A DNA stretch of 64,000 nt. It comes from CAYMEV01 sp964389675 [NCBI: uncultured Candidatus Sumerlaeota bacterium] (GTDB lineage: Bacteria; CAYMEV01). The stretch spans positions 208,710 to 272,709 of the forward strand of contig CAYMEV010000002.1 of assembly GCA_964389675.1 (NCBI GenBank), read 5' to 3'. The translations under genes and the position numbers were made by a program. Below are positions 41,937 through 51,330 of the stretch, piece after piece; within the stretch, counting starts at the first letter, position 1, and every line of letters starts with the position of its first letter. Below the pieces are notes generated by a model that had not been told where the DNA came from, ran no database searches, and saw only the letters and a list, made by a program, of their open reading frames with translations.

Positions 41937-43324
41937 AAGTATTGTTTCTACAGAGGCTTTATTTTGAATATATAGGAATATCATACCTCTCCGCTTCCCT
42001 TAAAAAAGCTGGTTTCAGAACAGATCTTATTATTGAAAAAAACACTGGCAAAATCAGGGATTATGTAAGGAAAACAGAGCCTGATGCAGTCGCCATGTCT
42101 ATTGTCAGCGGCTACGAGGATTTCTACAGAAAAGCAGCAGAAGAAATAAAGAGCATCTCAAGGGATATTACCATTGTAGCTGGAGGGCCCCATATTACAT
42201 TTTTCCCGGCTTTTCTCGAGGACGGGAATTTTGATTTTGGCATGGTCGGAGAGGTTGACAATATATTCCCGCTTGCCCTTAATAATATGGATGATCTTAA
42301 AAAGGTGCCAAATGTTGCAATTGACGGCCATAGTGTCTCCAATCTGGGAAATCTGGTTGAGGACCTTGACACACTGCCTTTCCCTGACAGGGACCTGTAC
42401 CTGAAAAAGTACAGGCTTTTGAGAAATATCCCTAACAAGCATTTTATCACTGGCAGAGGCTGCCCTTATGAGTGCTCTTTCTGTTTTAATGTTACATTAA
42501 AGGAGATATACAGGGGAAAGGGCAGGTTTGTAAGAAGGCACTCCCCGGAGAGGGTGATTGATGAAATAAAATATATCAGGGATAATTACCCTCTGAAAGT
42601 TATAAGGTTTGATGATGATGTATTTACACTTGACAGCAGATGGCTCTCTGAATTTCTTCCCCTGTACAGGGACAGGATAGGTCTGCCATTCAGCTGCCTT
42701 ATAAGGGCAAATAATTTTACTGATGATATGGGCAGGCTACTGGCGGAATGCAATTGTCATTTCGTACAGTTCGGCATTGAATCAGGGAACGAAAGACTAA
42801 GGAAAGATGTGCTCAATAAGAATATTGAGAAGGAGCATATTATAAACACCTCCGATATACTAAAAAAATACAGGATCAGGTTCGGGACATTCAATATGCT
42901 GAATATACCGACAGAGACCTTTAATGATGCTTTTGAAACCGTTCAGCTCAACAGGATTATAAAGACGACTCTGCCATGGTGCTCTGTCATACAGCCATAT
43001 CCCCGGACTAAGCTTGCAGAATTTGCTGTGAATATGGGTCTTCTTGATGAAGAAAGATTAAAATGTGTACAGGGCAGTTATTTTAACAGGGGGCTTCTCT
43101 GGAACAAGGATTCGAAACTGCTTATCAGGATGCAGAAGCTGTTTTTCCTTTTCTGCAAAATCAGGTTCAGCATTTCAGTTACCAGGTTTATTGTATCCCT
43201 TCCGTTTTCATTTATATACAATGCAGTCTTTTTTGCTACTTTCGGATACCGCTACCTGAAAACCTACAGAATAGGGCTTAAAAATCTAATACTGCTCGGG
43301 ATAAAAACCAGGGGGGATTTCTGA
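41933..43324 (+). CDS. Radical SAM protein with B12-binding-like N-terminal domain
   Basis: 463 residues. Residues 1-140 have the Rossmann-like pattern of B12-binding domains (ISYLSASLKKAGFRTDL, DAVAMSIVSGYEDFY, ITIVAGGPHITFFP), but the cobalamin-ligating DxHxxG motif is not seen. The radical-SAM cluster CPYECSFC gives Cys 177, 181 and 184. Downstream are KVIRFDDDVFTLD and HFVQFGIESGNERLRKDVLNK, typical of the B12-type class. The C-terminal ~100 residues have two hydrophobic helical stretches (FLFCKIRFSISVTRFIVSLP). The reaction is unknown. The ATG overlaps murB, suggesting a link with envelope sugar or lipid chemistry (inference). Confidence 0.85.
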   Translation: MKVLFLQRLYFEYIGISYLSASLKKAGFRTDLIIEKNTGKIRDYVRKTEPDAVAMSIVSGYEDFYRKAAEEIKSISRDITIVAGGPHITFFPAFLEDGNFDFGMVGEVDNIFPLALNNMDDLKKVPNVAIDGHSVSNLGNLVEDLDTLPFPDRDLYLKKYRLLRNIPNKHFITGRGCPYECSFCFNVTLKEIYRGKGRFVRRHSPERVIDEIKYIRDNYPLKVIRFDDDVFTLDSRWLSEFLPLYRDRIGLPFSCLIRANNFTDDMGRLLAECNCHFVQFGIESGNERLRKDVLNKNIEKEHIINTSDILKKYRIRFGTFNMLNIPTETFNDAFETVQLNRIIKTTLPWCSVIQPYPRTKLAEFAVNMGLLDEERLKCVQGSYFNRGLLWNKDSKLLIRMQKLFFLFCKIRFSISVTRFIVSLPFSFIYNAVFFATFGYRYLKTYRIGLKNLILLGIKTRGDF

Positions 43325-43392
43325 TACTGAATGGGCCATACAGGCTTACATGCTTGAAGGCATGATTCTTTCAGGGCCTGGTCGGCGTCATA

Positions 43393-44721
43393 TTATTTAT
43401 CCCTGTCCTCTTCACGGAATCTGTTGAATAGATTTATTGCGGATTCTATGCTGTTATCCATGTTGTTATAAAAGAATGCGCCTGTCCTTCCCGACAAATA
43501 AAGATTTTTAATCCTGGCGGTATCCTCTTTGAGCATTTTAAGCTGATGCCTGTATTCAAGGTGATATATGGGATAGGCGTCTTTTATCCTTTCAATCCGG
43601 ATATCCCTGATATAGCTCTTTTTGATGAGATTCAGCTTTACGAGGTCATCAATTACATCCTGTCTGTATTTTTCCGGGTTTTCCCACAGATCCCTGTCTT
43701 TAACAGTTACCTCTACACAGAGCCCGTAAAGACCTTCCCTGAAAAGAAAGTGTGAAAAGTTGTGAGGGAATGATATCCTGGTGAATATCAGGTCTTTTTC
43801 TCCGTAATAAACCCATTGATCCTTAACATCGATCTTCCTGTCTATGATCACATTGAAGAGTACAATATCCAGGTAGGGCAGATATCTTTCAGGTATATTT
43901 ACAAGTCTTGTAAGGTCGTTTATATTGCCTGTCCATACAAACCTTTCTGCATTATAGGTGCGGTCTTTTATCTTCACCTGGTTTATTCTGCCCTTGCTGA
44001 TATTAACAGAATCTATAACTGAGCCTGTAAGTATCATTGAGCCATTTTTCTGAATAATATCCGCGGCCTTCTTGCTGTACATGTAGCACCCGTTCCTGGG
44101 ATAGATGAACAGTGTATCAACTACCGGCTTAGGGAGGAGCGATACCTTTATTGTATCAAGCAGGCTTCCGATCTGGAGCCGTTTGTCTATAATAGCCCTT
44201 TCTACTCCTGTCATAGCCCAGTCATAGTGCAGGTCTGAAGGTTCTATCCTGCAGAATTTGCGGGAGTAATCTCTAAAGAAGATTGAATATAGTGTTTTGC
44301 CATACTTGCTGATTACATATTCTTCGAAACTTTTCATCCCTGGTTTAAATCCGGGTTTTGTGAAGAGATCAAAAAATGATCTTATAAGAAACCATTTTGG
44401 AAGCTTCAGGACAGTATTCAGCCTGATGGGCCATGGGTGCCTCAGCCCGTAAAGGTGAACAGAGCTTTTTCTTTTTATGTAGATCAGGTCATCTTTCAGG
44501 ACTTCCTTTATGATATCATTCACTTTCTGGTTATCTGTATGAAACCGGTGAGGCCCGACATCGAATGTCCCTTCTTCATACTGGAAGCTTTTTGCCAGCC
44601 CGCCGATCACATCGCCTTTTTCTGCTATTAAAACAGTGTAGCCCCTGCCTGAAAGAAGATAACCGAGGGTTAGCCCTGTTATGCCGGCTCCGGCAATTAT
44701 TATGTCATAATCTGTCTTCAT
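43393..44721 (-). CDS. FAD-dependent amine oxidase/UGM-like oxidoreductase
   Basis: 442 residues. Dinucleotide fold at the N-terminus: YDIIIAGAGITGLTLGYLLSGRGY, then VLIAEKGDVIGGLAKSF. The segment GTFDVGPHRFHTDNQKVNDII resembles UDP-galactopyranose mutase-like and protoporphyrinogen-oxidase-like proteins that act on sugars or lipid-linked substrates. HYDWAMTGVERAIIDKRL and LSGRTGAFFYNNMDNSI near the end are conserved-looking. I cannot assign the substrate. Its start lies within the upstream radical-SAM gene (17-nt overlap), so the two are probably one operon. Confidence 0.82.
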   Translation of the reverse strand: MKTDYDIIIAGAGITGLTLGYLLSGRGYTVLIAEKGDVIGGLAKSFQYEEGTFDVGPHRFHTDNQKVNDIIKEVLKDDLIYIKRKSSVHLYGLRHPWPIRLNTVLKLPKWFLIRSFFDLFTKPGFKPGMKSFEEYVISKYGKTLYSIFFRDYSRKFCRIEPSDLHYDWAMTGVERAIIDKRLQIGSLLDTIKVSLLPKPVVDTLFIYPRNGCYMYSKKAADIIQKNGSMILTGSVIDSVNISKGRINQVKIKDRTYNAERFVWTGNINDLTRLVNIPERYLPYLDIVLFNVIIDRKIDVKDQWVYYGEKDLIFTRISFPHNFSHFLFREGLYGLCVEVTVKDRDLWENPEKYRQDVIDDLVKLNLIKKSYIRDIRIERIKDAYPIYHLEYRHQLKMLKEDTARIKNLYLSGRTGAFFYNNMDNSIESAINLFNRFREEDRDK

Positions 44722-45712
44722 ACTGCCTGAGGTCCTTTATTGTAAGATAAGCTCTTTGATTGTAGTCAGGAGAATGACAATCTCTGCAGATATCAGGTTT
44801 AGTACCTGAAATATATGCATCTCTGAAATTCTGGTAGGCTTTGCTGTTCCAGATTTCCTCAGGTGAATTTCTGCATATATTTCCCATTTTATGGTCAAGC
44901 CTGAAGTCAAAACAGCATGGATAAGCATTGCCGTCGCTATTTATAAGCAAAAGGGAGTAAAGCCTCCTGCAAAGTTTGTTGTTGGGCATTCTTCTTATTT
45001 TCCATTTTGCTTCCTTATCATTATCGAAGTGATAATCCACCCTTCGGAAAGAAACACAGTCGCAGCCGGAATCTTTGAGTATACTGTGAATATCTGTCAG
45101 GAGATGAACTGGCTGATCTTCAATTATTACTGCTGCGTCCACAAATGGATGCTTTTTCCCTGCTTTCAGAGAAGCAATTTTCTCTACAATGCTTTTATAT
45201 TTTGCAATATCGTCATTCTTATTTATATAACAGCTTATTTTAAGATAATTCAGTCCTGAATCAATCATCTTTCTTATCCTTTCTTCATCCAGAAGGAAAC
45301 CATTGGTTGTTATTATTGAATAAACTGCATTTTGCCTGCAGAGCTCAATCATTCTGAAGATGTTTTTTGCTGCAAACGGTTCGCCGTAATTCCAGAGCAT
45401 TGCCAGGAAAACACTGTCTTTGAGGTCATTTAGTATTTTTTCAAACATAGCTGTATCAAAATCCTTTTGTGTTCTGTCTGACTGGTATATTGTCCTTGCA
45501 CACATGCTGCAGTCCAGATTGCATTTATTTGTCGATTCCAGCATCAAAAGGCTTGGAAGGGACCTTAGTACAGTCCTTCTTTTTATAATATCCATTTGCT
45601 GTTTGAACAGATTTATAAGCCTTTTATATCTTAGAACGGATCTGAGCAAAGGAAAAAACAGTTTTGTAAATTCCTTGAATTCATAAGATTGATTCAGCAA
45701 ACTAATGTACAT
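44705..45712 (-). CDS. Radical SAM/SPASM domain protein
   Basis: 335 residues. The canonical cluster is CNLDCSMC at Cys 64, 68 and 71, in SLLMLESTNKCNLDCSMCAR. LAMLWNYGEPFAAKNIFRMI is the usual GGE-equivalent region, and IITTNGFLLDEERIRKMIDSGL follows. The C-terminal SPASM-like cysteines occur in NNKLCRRLYSLLLINSDGNAYPCCFDF and PDICRDCHSP, enough for an auxiliary Fe-S cluster. Such proteins modify peptides or small substrates; no ribosomal peptide precursor is visible. First gene of a unit with the FAD oxidoreductase. Confidence 0.88.
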   Translation of the reverse strand: MYISLLNQSYEFKEFTKLFFPLLRSVLRYKRLINLFKQQMDIIKRRTVLRSLPSLLMLESTNKCNLDCSMCARTIYQSDRTQKDFDTAMFEKILNDLKDSVFLAMLWNYGEPFAAKNIFRMIELCRQNAVYSIITTNGFLLDEERIRKMIDSGLNYLKISCYINKNDDIAKYKSIVEKIASLKAGKKHPFVDAAVIIEDQPVHLLTDIHSILKDSGCDCVSFRRVDYHFDNDKEAKWKIRRMPNNKLCRRLYSLLLINSDGNAYPCCFDFRLDHKMGNICRNSPEEIWNSKAYQNFRDAYISGTKPDICRDCHSPDYNQRAYLTIKDLRQYEDRL

Positions 45713-45774
45713 AATGATAACTTTTTTAAATCAGAATATAATAAATCTATAAAAAAAACGAATATTATCAAGAT

Positions 45775-47124
45775 TTAAATATTCCTGTCATACCATTTTT
45801 TTCTCTTATACGGGATATATATGATCAGCCCCTTAAGCAGGGTCGTAATATGGATTGCTATCCAGACTCCTAAAACCCTGTAATCAAATACTACTGCCAG
45901 TACATAAGCGATCGGGATCCGTAAAGCTGTTATGGGGGTATTTATAAGCAGGACAGGGAGAGTATTCCCTGATCCCTGAAATGCTCCGGAGATGATTATC
46001 TCGAGGCTGTGGAAGAAGAGGACGAAAAAAAGGATTCTTATATATATTGTACAGTAGTCTATAACAAGCATATTATCTGTAAAAAGAGAAAAAATCCATG
46101 GAGCGAATAAAAACAGGACAGTACCTGTTGTATAGGCCCCGGCATTGGCAAGAACTATCGAGTTCCTGACGGACTCTCTTGCTTTGCCGGGCTGTTTAGC
46201 CCCCAGGTTTTGCCCTACCATGGACATTGTTGCCTGAGAAAAACCGAAAAATATAAAATAGGTCATGCTCTCAACCTTGTGGACAAGCCCCATTGATGCA
46301 ATGGCTTCAGTTCCAAACCTTGAAATTATGCTGGCAATAAATACATATATGCTTGAAAACAAAAACCCGTTGATTGAGGGTGGAAAGCCTATTTTTAACG
46401 TTTTCCTTATGATATCGAAATAATAACTCAATGGCTTTATCCCATATTTATCCTGATACCTGTTGATAAACCTTAATTTTAAGAGGGCATAGGCAATGAG
46501 GCAGCCTGCTATTCTGGAAATTACTGTTGCAACAGCAGCCCCTTTTATCCCCATTTCTGGAAAGAAAAACCATCCAAATATCAGTATGGGGTCTAAAATT
46601 ATATTTATGATCAGGCTGGTTATCAGTATCTTAAAGAATATAATATTATTGCCGATTGCATTAAATGTATTTCCAAGCACCTGGAAGAAAAAGAGAAAGA
46701 ATGACCCTGTTATCATGGTGCTGGTATAGGTAATTCCCTGCTCTATAACAACAGGGTCATCTGTCATGAAGCTGAAAACCCTGGAAATAATGAAAAAACT
46801 GCTGCCAATAAACAGTATGCTCAATAATACACAAAGCAGTACAGAAGTCTTGAACACATCAATCGAGCTTTCAAAATTCTTTTCACCTATCCTCCTTGCA
46901 ATGATTGAGGTCTGTCCTGTTGCAATAATGCTCCCTATGCTTATAATTCCCCAGAGTAAGAATGAAGATGCTGAAATCGCAGCTATGCTGTGATGGCCCA
47001 GTTTGCCTATCCAGAAGATATCTATCAGCTCAAAAGCAGACTGGAATACCATCATTCCGATTGCCGGGAAGGCAAGCATAAGGATATTTTTGTATATGGA
47101 ACCTGCTGTCAGATCTTTATACAT
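45775..47124 (-). CDS. MATE family multidrug/metabolite exporter
   Basis: 449 residues with twelve predicted membrane helices. It begins DLTAGSIYKNILMLAFPAIGMM and contains GKLGHHSIAAISASSFLLWG, IIATGQTSIIARRIGEKN, ILDPILIFGWFFFPEMGIKGAAVATVISR and a second-half repeat (FGFSQATMSMVGQNLGAKQPGKA). Family: Na+- or H+-coupled export of cationic drugs or metabolites; the substrate is not predictable. The 62-nt gap to the radical-SAM gene could hold a start, but a shared minus-strand transcript is possible. Confidence 0.93.
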   Translation of the reverse strand: MYKDLTAGSIYKNILMLAFPAIGMMVFQSAFELIDIFWIGKLGHHSIAAISASSFLLWGIISIGSIIATGQTSIIARRIGEKNFESSIDVFKTSVLLCVLLSILFIGSSFFIISRVFSFMTDDPVVIEQGITYTSTMITGSFFLFFFQVLGNTFNAIGNNIIFFKILITSLIINIILDPILIFGWFFFPEMGIKGAAVATVISRIAGCLIAYALLKLRFINRYQDKYGIKPLSYYFDIIRKTLKIGFPPSINGFLFSSIYVFIASIISRFGTEAIASMGLVHKVESMTYFIFFGFSQATMSMVGQNLGAKQPGKARESVRNSIVLANAGAYTTGTVLFLFAPWIFSLFTDNMLVIDYCTIYIRILFFVLFFHSLEIIISGAFQGSGNTLPVLLINTPITALRIPIAYVLAVVFDYRVLGVWIAIHITTLLKGLIIYIPYKRKKWYDRNI

Positions 47125-47202
47125 ATGAATAAATTAAGTAATAGATATATTTATTAAAAGCAAATTAAAAACAATGAGTGGCCCCCGTCAGCAATTTTAA
47201 TA

Positions 47203-47232
47203 TTGACATCAAAAAGATATAAGGGTTAATAT
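47203..47232 (+). promoter_or_regulatory. Predicted promoter of the ileS operon
   Basis: TTGACA at 47203-47208 and TAATAT at 47227-47232 with an 18-nt spacer, 38 nt before the ATG. No T-box-like leader is visible. Confidence 0.5.
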
Positions 47233-47269
47233 AGCTTGTCATTTTATCATAATTAGCTGGAGGCTCGAT

Positions 47270-50035
47270 ATGGACAGTCAGAAGATCAAAGAAACATTAA
47301 ATCTGCCGCGGACAAAATTCCCCATGAAAGCAAATTTATCTGCAAATGAACCCAGGATTCTTGAATATTGGGAAAAAGAGGGGATTTACGATAAGATCAG
47401 GGAGATCAAGGCAGAATCGCCGAAATTCATACTTCATGACGGCCCCCCATATGCAACTGGGCATATACATATAGGTACTGCACTTAACAAGGTATTGAAG
47501 GATTTTATCGTAAAATATAAAAATATAACAGGTTTTGATGCCCCTTATGTCCCCGGTTGGGATTGCCATGGCCTTCCGATAGAGAATAAAGTCGAGAAAA
47601 CAATGAAGGAGAAAAGGGAGGTCCTGTCAAAGCTTGATATCAGAAAAAGGTGCCATGACTATGCGGTATCCTATGTGGATATAATGAGGGAGGAATTCAA
47701 AAGGCTCGGTGTGCTTGGAAGATGGGAAGACCCATATCTTACGCTTAACCCTGTATACGAATCTGTTATACTCAGGGTTCTTGCCTCAGCTGTCAGACAG
47801 GGTTATGTATACAGACAGCACAAACCGATACACTGGTGCATGAGCTGTACTACAGCTCTTGCAGAAGCAGAGCTTGAGTATTATGATGCAGAGTCAGATT
47901 CAATATATGTAAAATTCCCGTTAAGGAAAACCCGTGTAAAAAGCCCGCTGGCCGATTATCAGGGTAATAAAGACATATTTTTCGTAATATGGACGACGAC
48001 TCCATGGACAATACCCGCCAATATGGCGCTCGCTGTTCATCCTGACCTGATCTATGGCCTTTATAAAGTCGGAAGCGATTATCTGATAATTGCAAAGGAT
48101 ATGAAGGACAGCCTTGAAGAGATTCTTCAGGCAGGCGCATTTAATCTTGTCAGGGAATTTGCAGGCAGGGAGATTGAGGGGGATATATCCTCTCACCCTC
48201 TTATGGACAGGGATTCTGCTGTTGTTCTTGCAAACTATGTTACCCTCGAACAGGGATCAGGCATTGTGCATACAGCACCAGGACACGGTCAGGAGGATTA
48301 TCAGACAGGTCAGAAATACGGCATTGAAACTGTTTGCCCTGTGGATGAGAACGGGCTTTTTACATCCGAGTTCTCTCCCTGTGAGGGAATAAATGTCTTT
48401 AAGGCAAATCCGGAGATAGTAAAAATGCTCGATGCTAAGGGGATGCTTCTTAAAAGCGATAGGTTTGTACATTCATACCCGCACTGCTGGAGATGTAAAA
48501 AGCCTGTAATATTCAGGGCAACCGAACAGTGGTTTATAAATATTGATCATAATAACCTTCGCCAGAAAGCCCTTGATACAATAAGAAGTGTAGATTGGAT
48601 ACCCAGCTGGGGCATGAACAGGATCTATAACATGATAGAGAACAGGCCGGACTGGTGTATCTCAAGACAGAGAAACTGGGGAGTCCCTATTGTAGCCGTA
48701 AAATGCAGAGATTGCGGTGAAATATCCATAGATGCTGACCTTATAGATAAGGTTGCAGATATTGTAATGCAGACAGGGATAGGAATCTATTTTGAAAAGA
48801 ATATTAAAGAGATTGTCCCGGGTATAAGATGCCCCGTATGCAAATCGGAGAATATTGTGCAGGAAGAAGATATTCTGGATGTATGGTTTGAATCAGGGGT
48901 TTCACATAAGGCGGTACTGACCACCAACAAAGAGCTGTCATGGCCTTCAGATCTCTATCTTGAAGGCAGCGACCAGCACAGAGGCTGGTTCAATTCATCT
49001 CTTATCCTCTCGCTGATATCAGAAAAGAGCCCTCCTTACAGGCAGGTACTGACTCATGGGTTTGTAGTGGATGAACAGGGGAAAAAGATGTCCAAATCAC
49101 TGGGAAATTTTATAAGTCATGAAGATATAATCAAGAAATATGGTGGCGATATACTCAGGATGTGGGTAGCTTCAGAGGATTACAGGGAGGACATCAGGGT
49201 ATCAAATAATATTATCAATAATCTCTCAGAAAGCTACAGAAAGATCAGGAATACATTCAGGTTCGCGCTCTCCAATCTGTTTGATTTTAATCCTGATACA
49301 GACATGGTAGATATTGAGGATATGACCAGCCTGGATAAATATTATTTTCAGAGATTTCTAAGGATTGTCGCAAAGATAAAGGAAGCATATCAAAAATATA
49401 ATTTCCATATTGTAATACAGAATCTTGTAAATTTTGCAAGCATTGACCTGTCATCGCAATATCATGACATAATAAAAGACAGGCTTTATGTAAGCAAGGC
49501 GGACAGCATGGAGAGAAGAAGCACGCAAAGCTGTATCTACAGAATTATAAAAGGGCTGCTTACAATATCTTCCCCTATATTGTCATTTACATCAGAAGAA
49601 GCATGGCAGTACCTTCCAAGGTCATCAAAAGATCCTGAGAGTGTACACCTGTCCTCCATGGATGAATTTGACTTCTGCTTTGACAGGTCCGAGCTTTTTG
49701 ATGAGATTATGAATATCAGGTCAGCTGTTTCAAAATCACTGGAAACACTCAGAAAGAGCAATGTTATAGGGCTTTCCCTTGATTCATCGGTTGAAATTGC
49801 GCTGCCGTCAAGGATTTACAAACAGCTTGTTCCTCTTCAGAACGATCTGAAAGAGATCTTCATGGTATCTGAGATAAAAATCAATGAATCCACTGAGCCT
49901 GAAAAGGATACTCTGGAAGAAAGCATAACTGTTAAGGCCGGTAAGCATGAAGGGAAGAAGTGCCCCAGGTGCTGGAGGTATTTCTATGAGGATCAGGACC
50001 TGTGCCCCAGGTGTTCACAGATAGTTGACCTTTAA
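47270..50035 (+). CDS. ileS: Isoleucyl-tRNA synthetase
   Basis: Class I aminoacyl-tRNA synthetase of 921 residues (bacterial type 1). HIGH-type motif in DGPPYATGHIHIGTALNKVLKDF, then YVPGWDCHGLPIENKVEK. The editing domain includes WTTTPWTIPANMALAV, and GSGIVHTAPGHGQEDY is intact. The KMSKS loop reads DEQGKKMSKSLGNF. The C-terminal zinc ribbon has CPRCWRYFYEDQDLCPRC. The start has GGAGG a few nt upstream. It heads an operon with lspA, lgt, rluD and a sensor kinase. Confidence 0.98.
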   Translation: MDSQKIKETLNLPRTKFPMKANLSANEPRILEYWEKEGIYDKIREIKAESPKFILHDGPPYATGHIHIGTALNKVLKDFIVKYKNITGFDAPYVPGWDCHGLPIENKVEKTMKEKREVLSKLDIRKRCHDYAVSYVDIMREEFKRLGVLGRWEDPYLTLNPVYESVILRVLASAVRQGYVYRQHKPIHWCMSCTTALAEAELEYYDAESDSIYVKFPLRKTRVKSPLADYQGNKDIFFVIWTTTPWTIPANMALAVHPDLIYGLYKVGSDYLIIAKDMKDSLEEILQAGAFNLVREFAGREIEGDISSHPLMDRDSAVVLANYVTLEQGSGIVHTAPGHGQEDYQTGQKYGIETVCPVDENGLFTSEFSPCEGINVFKANPEIVKMLDAKGMLLKSDRFVHSYPHCWRCKKPVIFRATEQWFINIDHNNLRQKALDTIRSVDWIPSWGMNRIYNMIENRPDWCISRQRNWGVPIVAVKCRDCGEISIDADLIDKVADIVMQTGIGIYFEKNIKEIVPGIRCPVCKSENIVQEEDILDVWFESGVSHKAVLTTNKELSWPSDLYLEGSDQHRGWFNSSLILSLISEKSPPYRQVLTHGFVVDEQGKKMSKSLGNFISHEDIIKKYGGDILRMWVASEDYREDIRVSNNIINNLSESYRKIRNTFRFALSNLFDFNPDTDMVDIEDMTSLDKYYFQRFLRIVAKIKEAYQKYNFHIVIQNLVNFASIDLSSQYHDIIKDRLYVSKADSMERRSTQSCIYRIIKGLLTISSPILSFTSEEAWQYLPRSSKDPESVHLSSMDEFDFCFDRSELFDEIMNIRSAVSKSLETLRKSNVIGLSLDSSVEIALPSRIYKQLVPLQNDLKEIFMVSEIKINESTEPEKDTLEESITVKAGKHEGKKCPRCWRYFYEDQDLCPRCSQIVDL

Positions 50036-50039
50036 TAAT

Positions 50040-50570
50040 ATGCATGGAAATAGAAAAAAATTAGCTGCGTTTATTCTCCTGATCGTATCAATAGCATTGT
50101 TTGACCAGGTTTCCAAGATCTGGATCATGAGCATTCATGACAGAAGCCCGGAGGCTTTATATAGAGGCATACCTGTAATCAAGGGTTTGCTGGAAATAAC
50201 CCTGACCCACAATACCGGGATAATCTTCGGTTTTCTCGGCAATGCCAATAACATGGTAATTCTTATCATAAATTCAGTTATACTGGTTTCTGTTATGTTT
50301 TTTTTATTCAGGGATATTTTAGCCCGGCCTGAACGTTTGGCCTATTTTATAGGTTTCAGCATGATTATTGGGGGAGCCCTGGGAAATATTATTGATCGCA
50401 TAGTGGTTGGCCGTGTCATAGATTTTATAAAATTATATATTACAAGGGATTTTGTCTGGCCCATATTTAATATTGCAGATTCGGCAATTACAGTAGGGAT
50501 TGTCCTTGTATTCATCGACTTAATCTTTCTTGACAGCAGCAGGAGGAAAAATGCACCCGATACTTGTTGA
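50040..50570 (+). CDS. lspA: Lipoprotein signal peptidase
   Basis: Inner-membrane aspartic peptidase that cleaves prolipoprotein signal peptides. 176 residues with four helices (IVSIALFDQVSKIWIM, MVILIINSVILVSVMFFL and so on). Catalytic Asp residues lie in IIDRIVVGRVIDFI and FNIADSAITVG. ATG 50040 starts just after the ileS stop. The alternative TTG at 50025 overlaps ileS and has weak support. The stop overlaps lgt by 20 nt. The lipoproteins at 665, 1638, 2429 and 32661 are presumed clients. Confidence 0.95.
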   Translation: MHGNRKKLAAFILLIVSIALFDQVSKIWIMSIHDRSPEALYRGIPVIKGLLEITLTHNTGIIFGFLGNANNMVILIINSVILVSVMFFLFRDILARPERLAYFIGFSMIIGGALGNIIDRIVVGRVIDFIKLYITRDFVWPIFNIADSAITVGIVLVFIDLIFLDSSRRKNAPDTC

Positions 50571-51330
50571 TTTAGGCTTTATAAGGATTCATACATATGG
50601 TTTCTGCATTTCACTTGGTGTAGTATTTGCAATCTATCTCGCGATCAGGCTTGGCAGAGTTTATAATGTGAGCCAGGACTTCATACTTGATCTGTCCATT
50701 AAACTGCTCATATCTGGAATTATTGGCTCAAAAGTCCTTTATCTGCTGGTATATTTCAGAGATTACCTTGATGATCCAGTCCGGATAATAACGGAATTCA
50801 GATCAGGATTTGTTTTTTTGGGAGGGCTTATCCTTGCTTTCTATGCAGGGTACAGGCATGTAAAAAAAAGCCGCTATGACATTAAAGTGCTTTTTGATGT
50901 GTTTGCACCTGCTATACCGCTGGCGCATGCTTTTGGAAGGCTTGGCTGTACAATGGCCGGCTGCTGTTATGGGAAGGTTGCAGAATATGATGCATTCTAT
51001 ACACTGCGTTTCTGCCATCCTGAAACTGCTGCATATCCGCGATGCCGTCCGCTTATAGCAACCCAGCCGATAAGCTCCATATTTTTGTTTCTTCTTTCAC
51101 TGTTTATTGTTTTTTTGTTCTATAAATGGAAAAAACGGCCACCAGGCACGCTTTTATATGTTTATGCCATGAATTATTCAGTTTTCAGGTTCACAATAGA
51201 ATTTTTCCGGGGAGATTACAGGGGGGGGATACTGTTCTTTTCAACATCTCAGATATTATGCCTGATCATTTTCCCCTCAGTTCTGTACCTTCTTCTCAGA
51301 TCGATAAAAAAAAAGAAACAAGATGAGTAA
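50551..51330 (+). CDS. lgt: Prolipoprotein diacylglyceryl transferase
   Basis: Transfers diacylglycerol from phosphatidylglycerol to the lipobox Cys. 259 residues, polytopic. Start ATG 50551 has AGGAGG directly upstream; the upstream TTG belongs to lspA coding sequence. Visible: IRIHTYGFCISLGVVFA, SGIIGSKVLYLLVYF, RSGFVFLGGLILAFYAG, HAFGRLGCTMAGCCYGK (the family signature region) and TQPISSIFLFLLSLFIVF. The lgt-lspA pair is functionally matched, and lnt lies in the same window. Confidence 0.93.
   Translation: MHPILVDLGFIRIHTYGFCISLGVVFAIYLAIRLGRVYNVSQDFILDLSIKLLISGIIGSKVLYLLVYFRDYLDDPVRIITEFRSGFVFLGGLILAFYAGYRHVKKSRYDIKVLFDVFAPAIPLAHAFGRLGCTMAGCCYGKVAEYDAFYTLRFCHPETAAYPRCRPLIATQPISSIFLFLLSLFIVFLFYKWKKRPPGTLLYVYAMNYSVFRFTIEFFRGDYRGGILFFSTSQILCLIIFPSVLYLLLRSIKKKKQDE

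Noticed and set aside
43325-43392. Terminator hairpin between convergent radical-SAM and FAD genes
   Set aside because: Only a short CATGC/GCATG stem without a proper T-run on either side; too weak to list.
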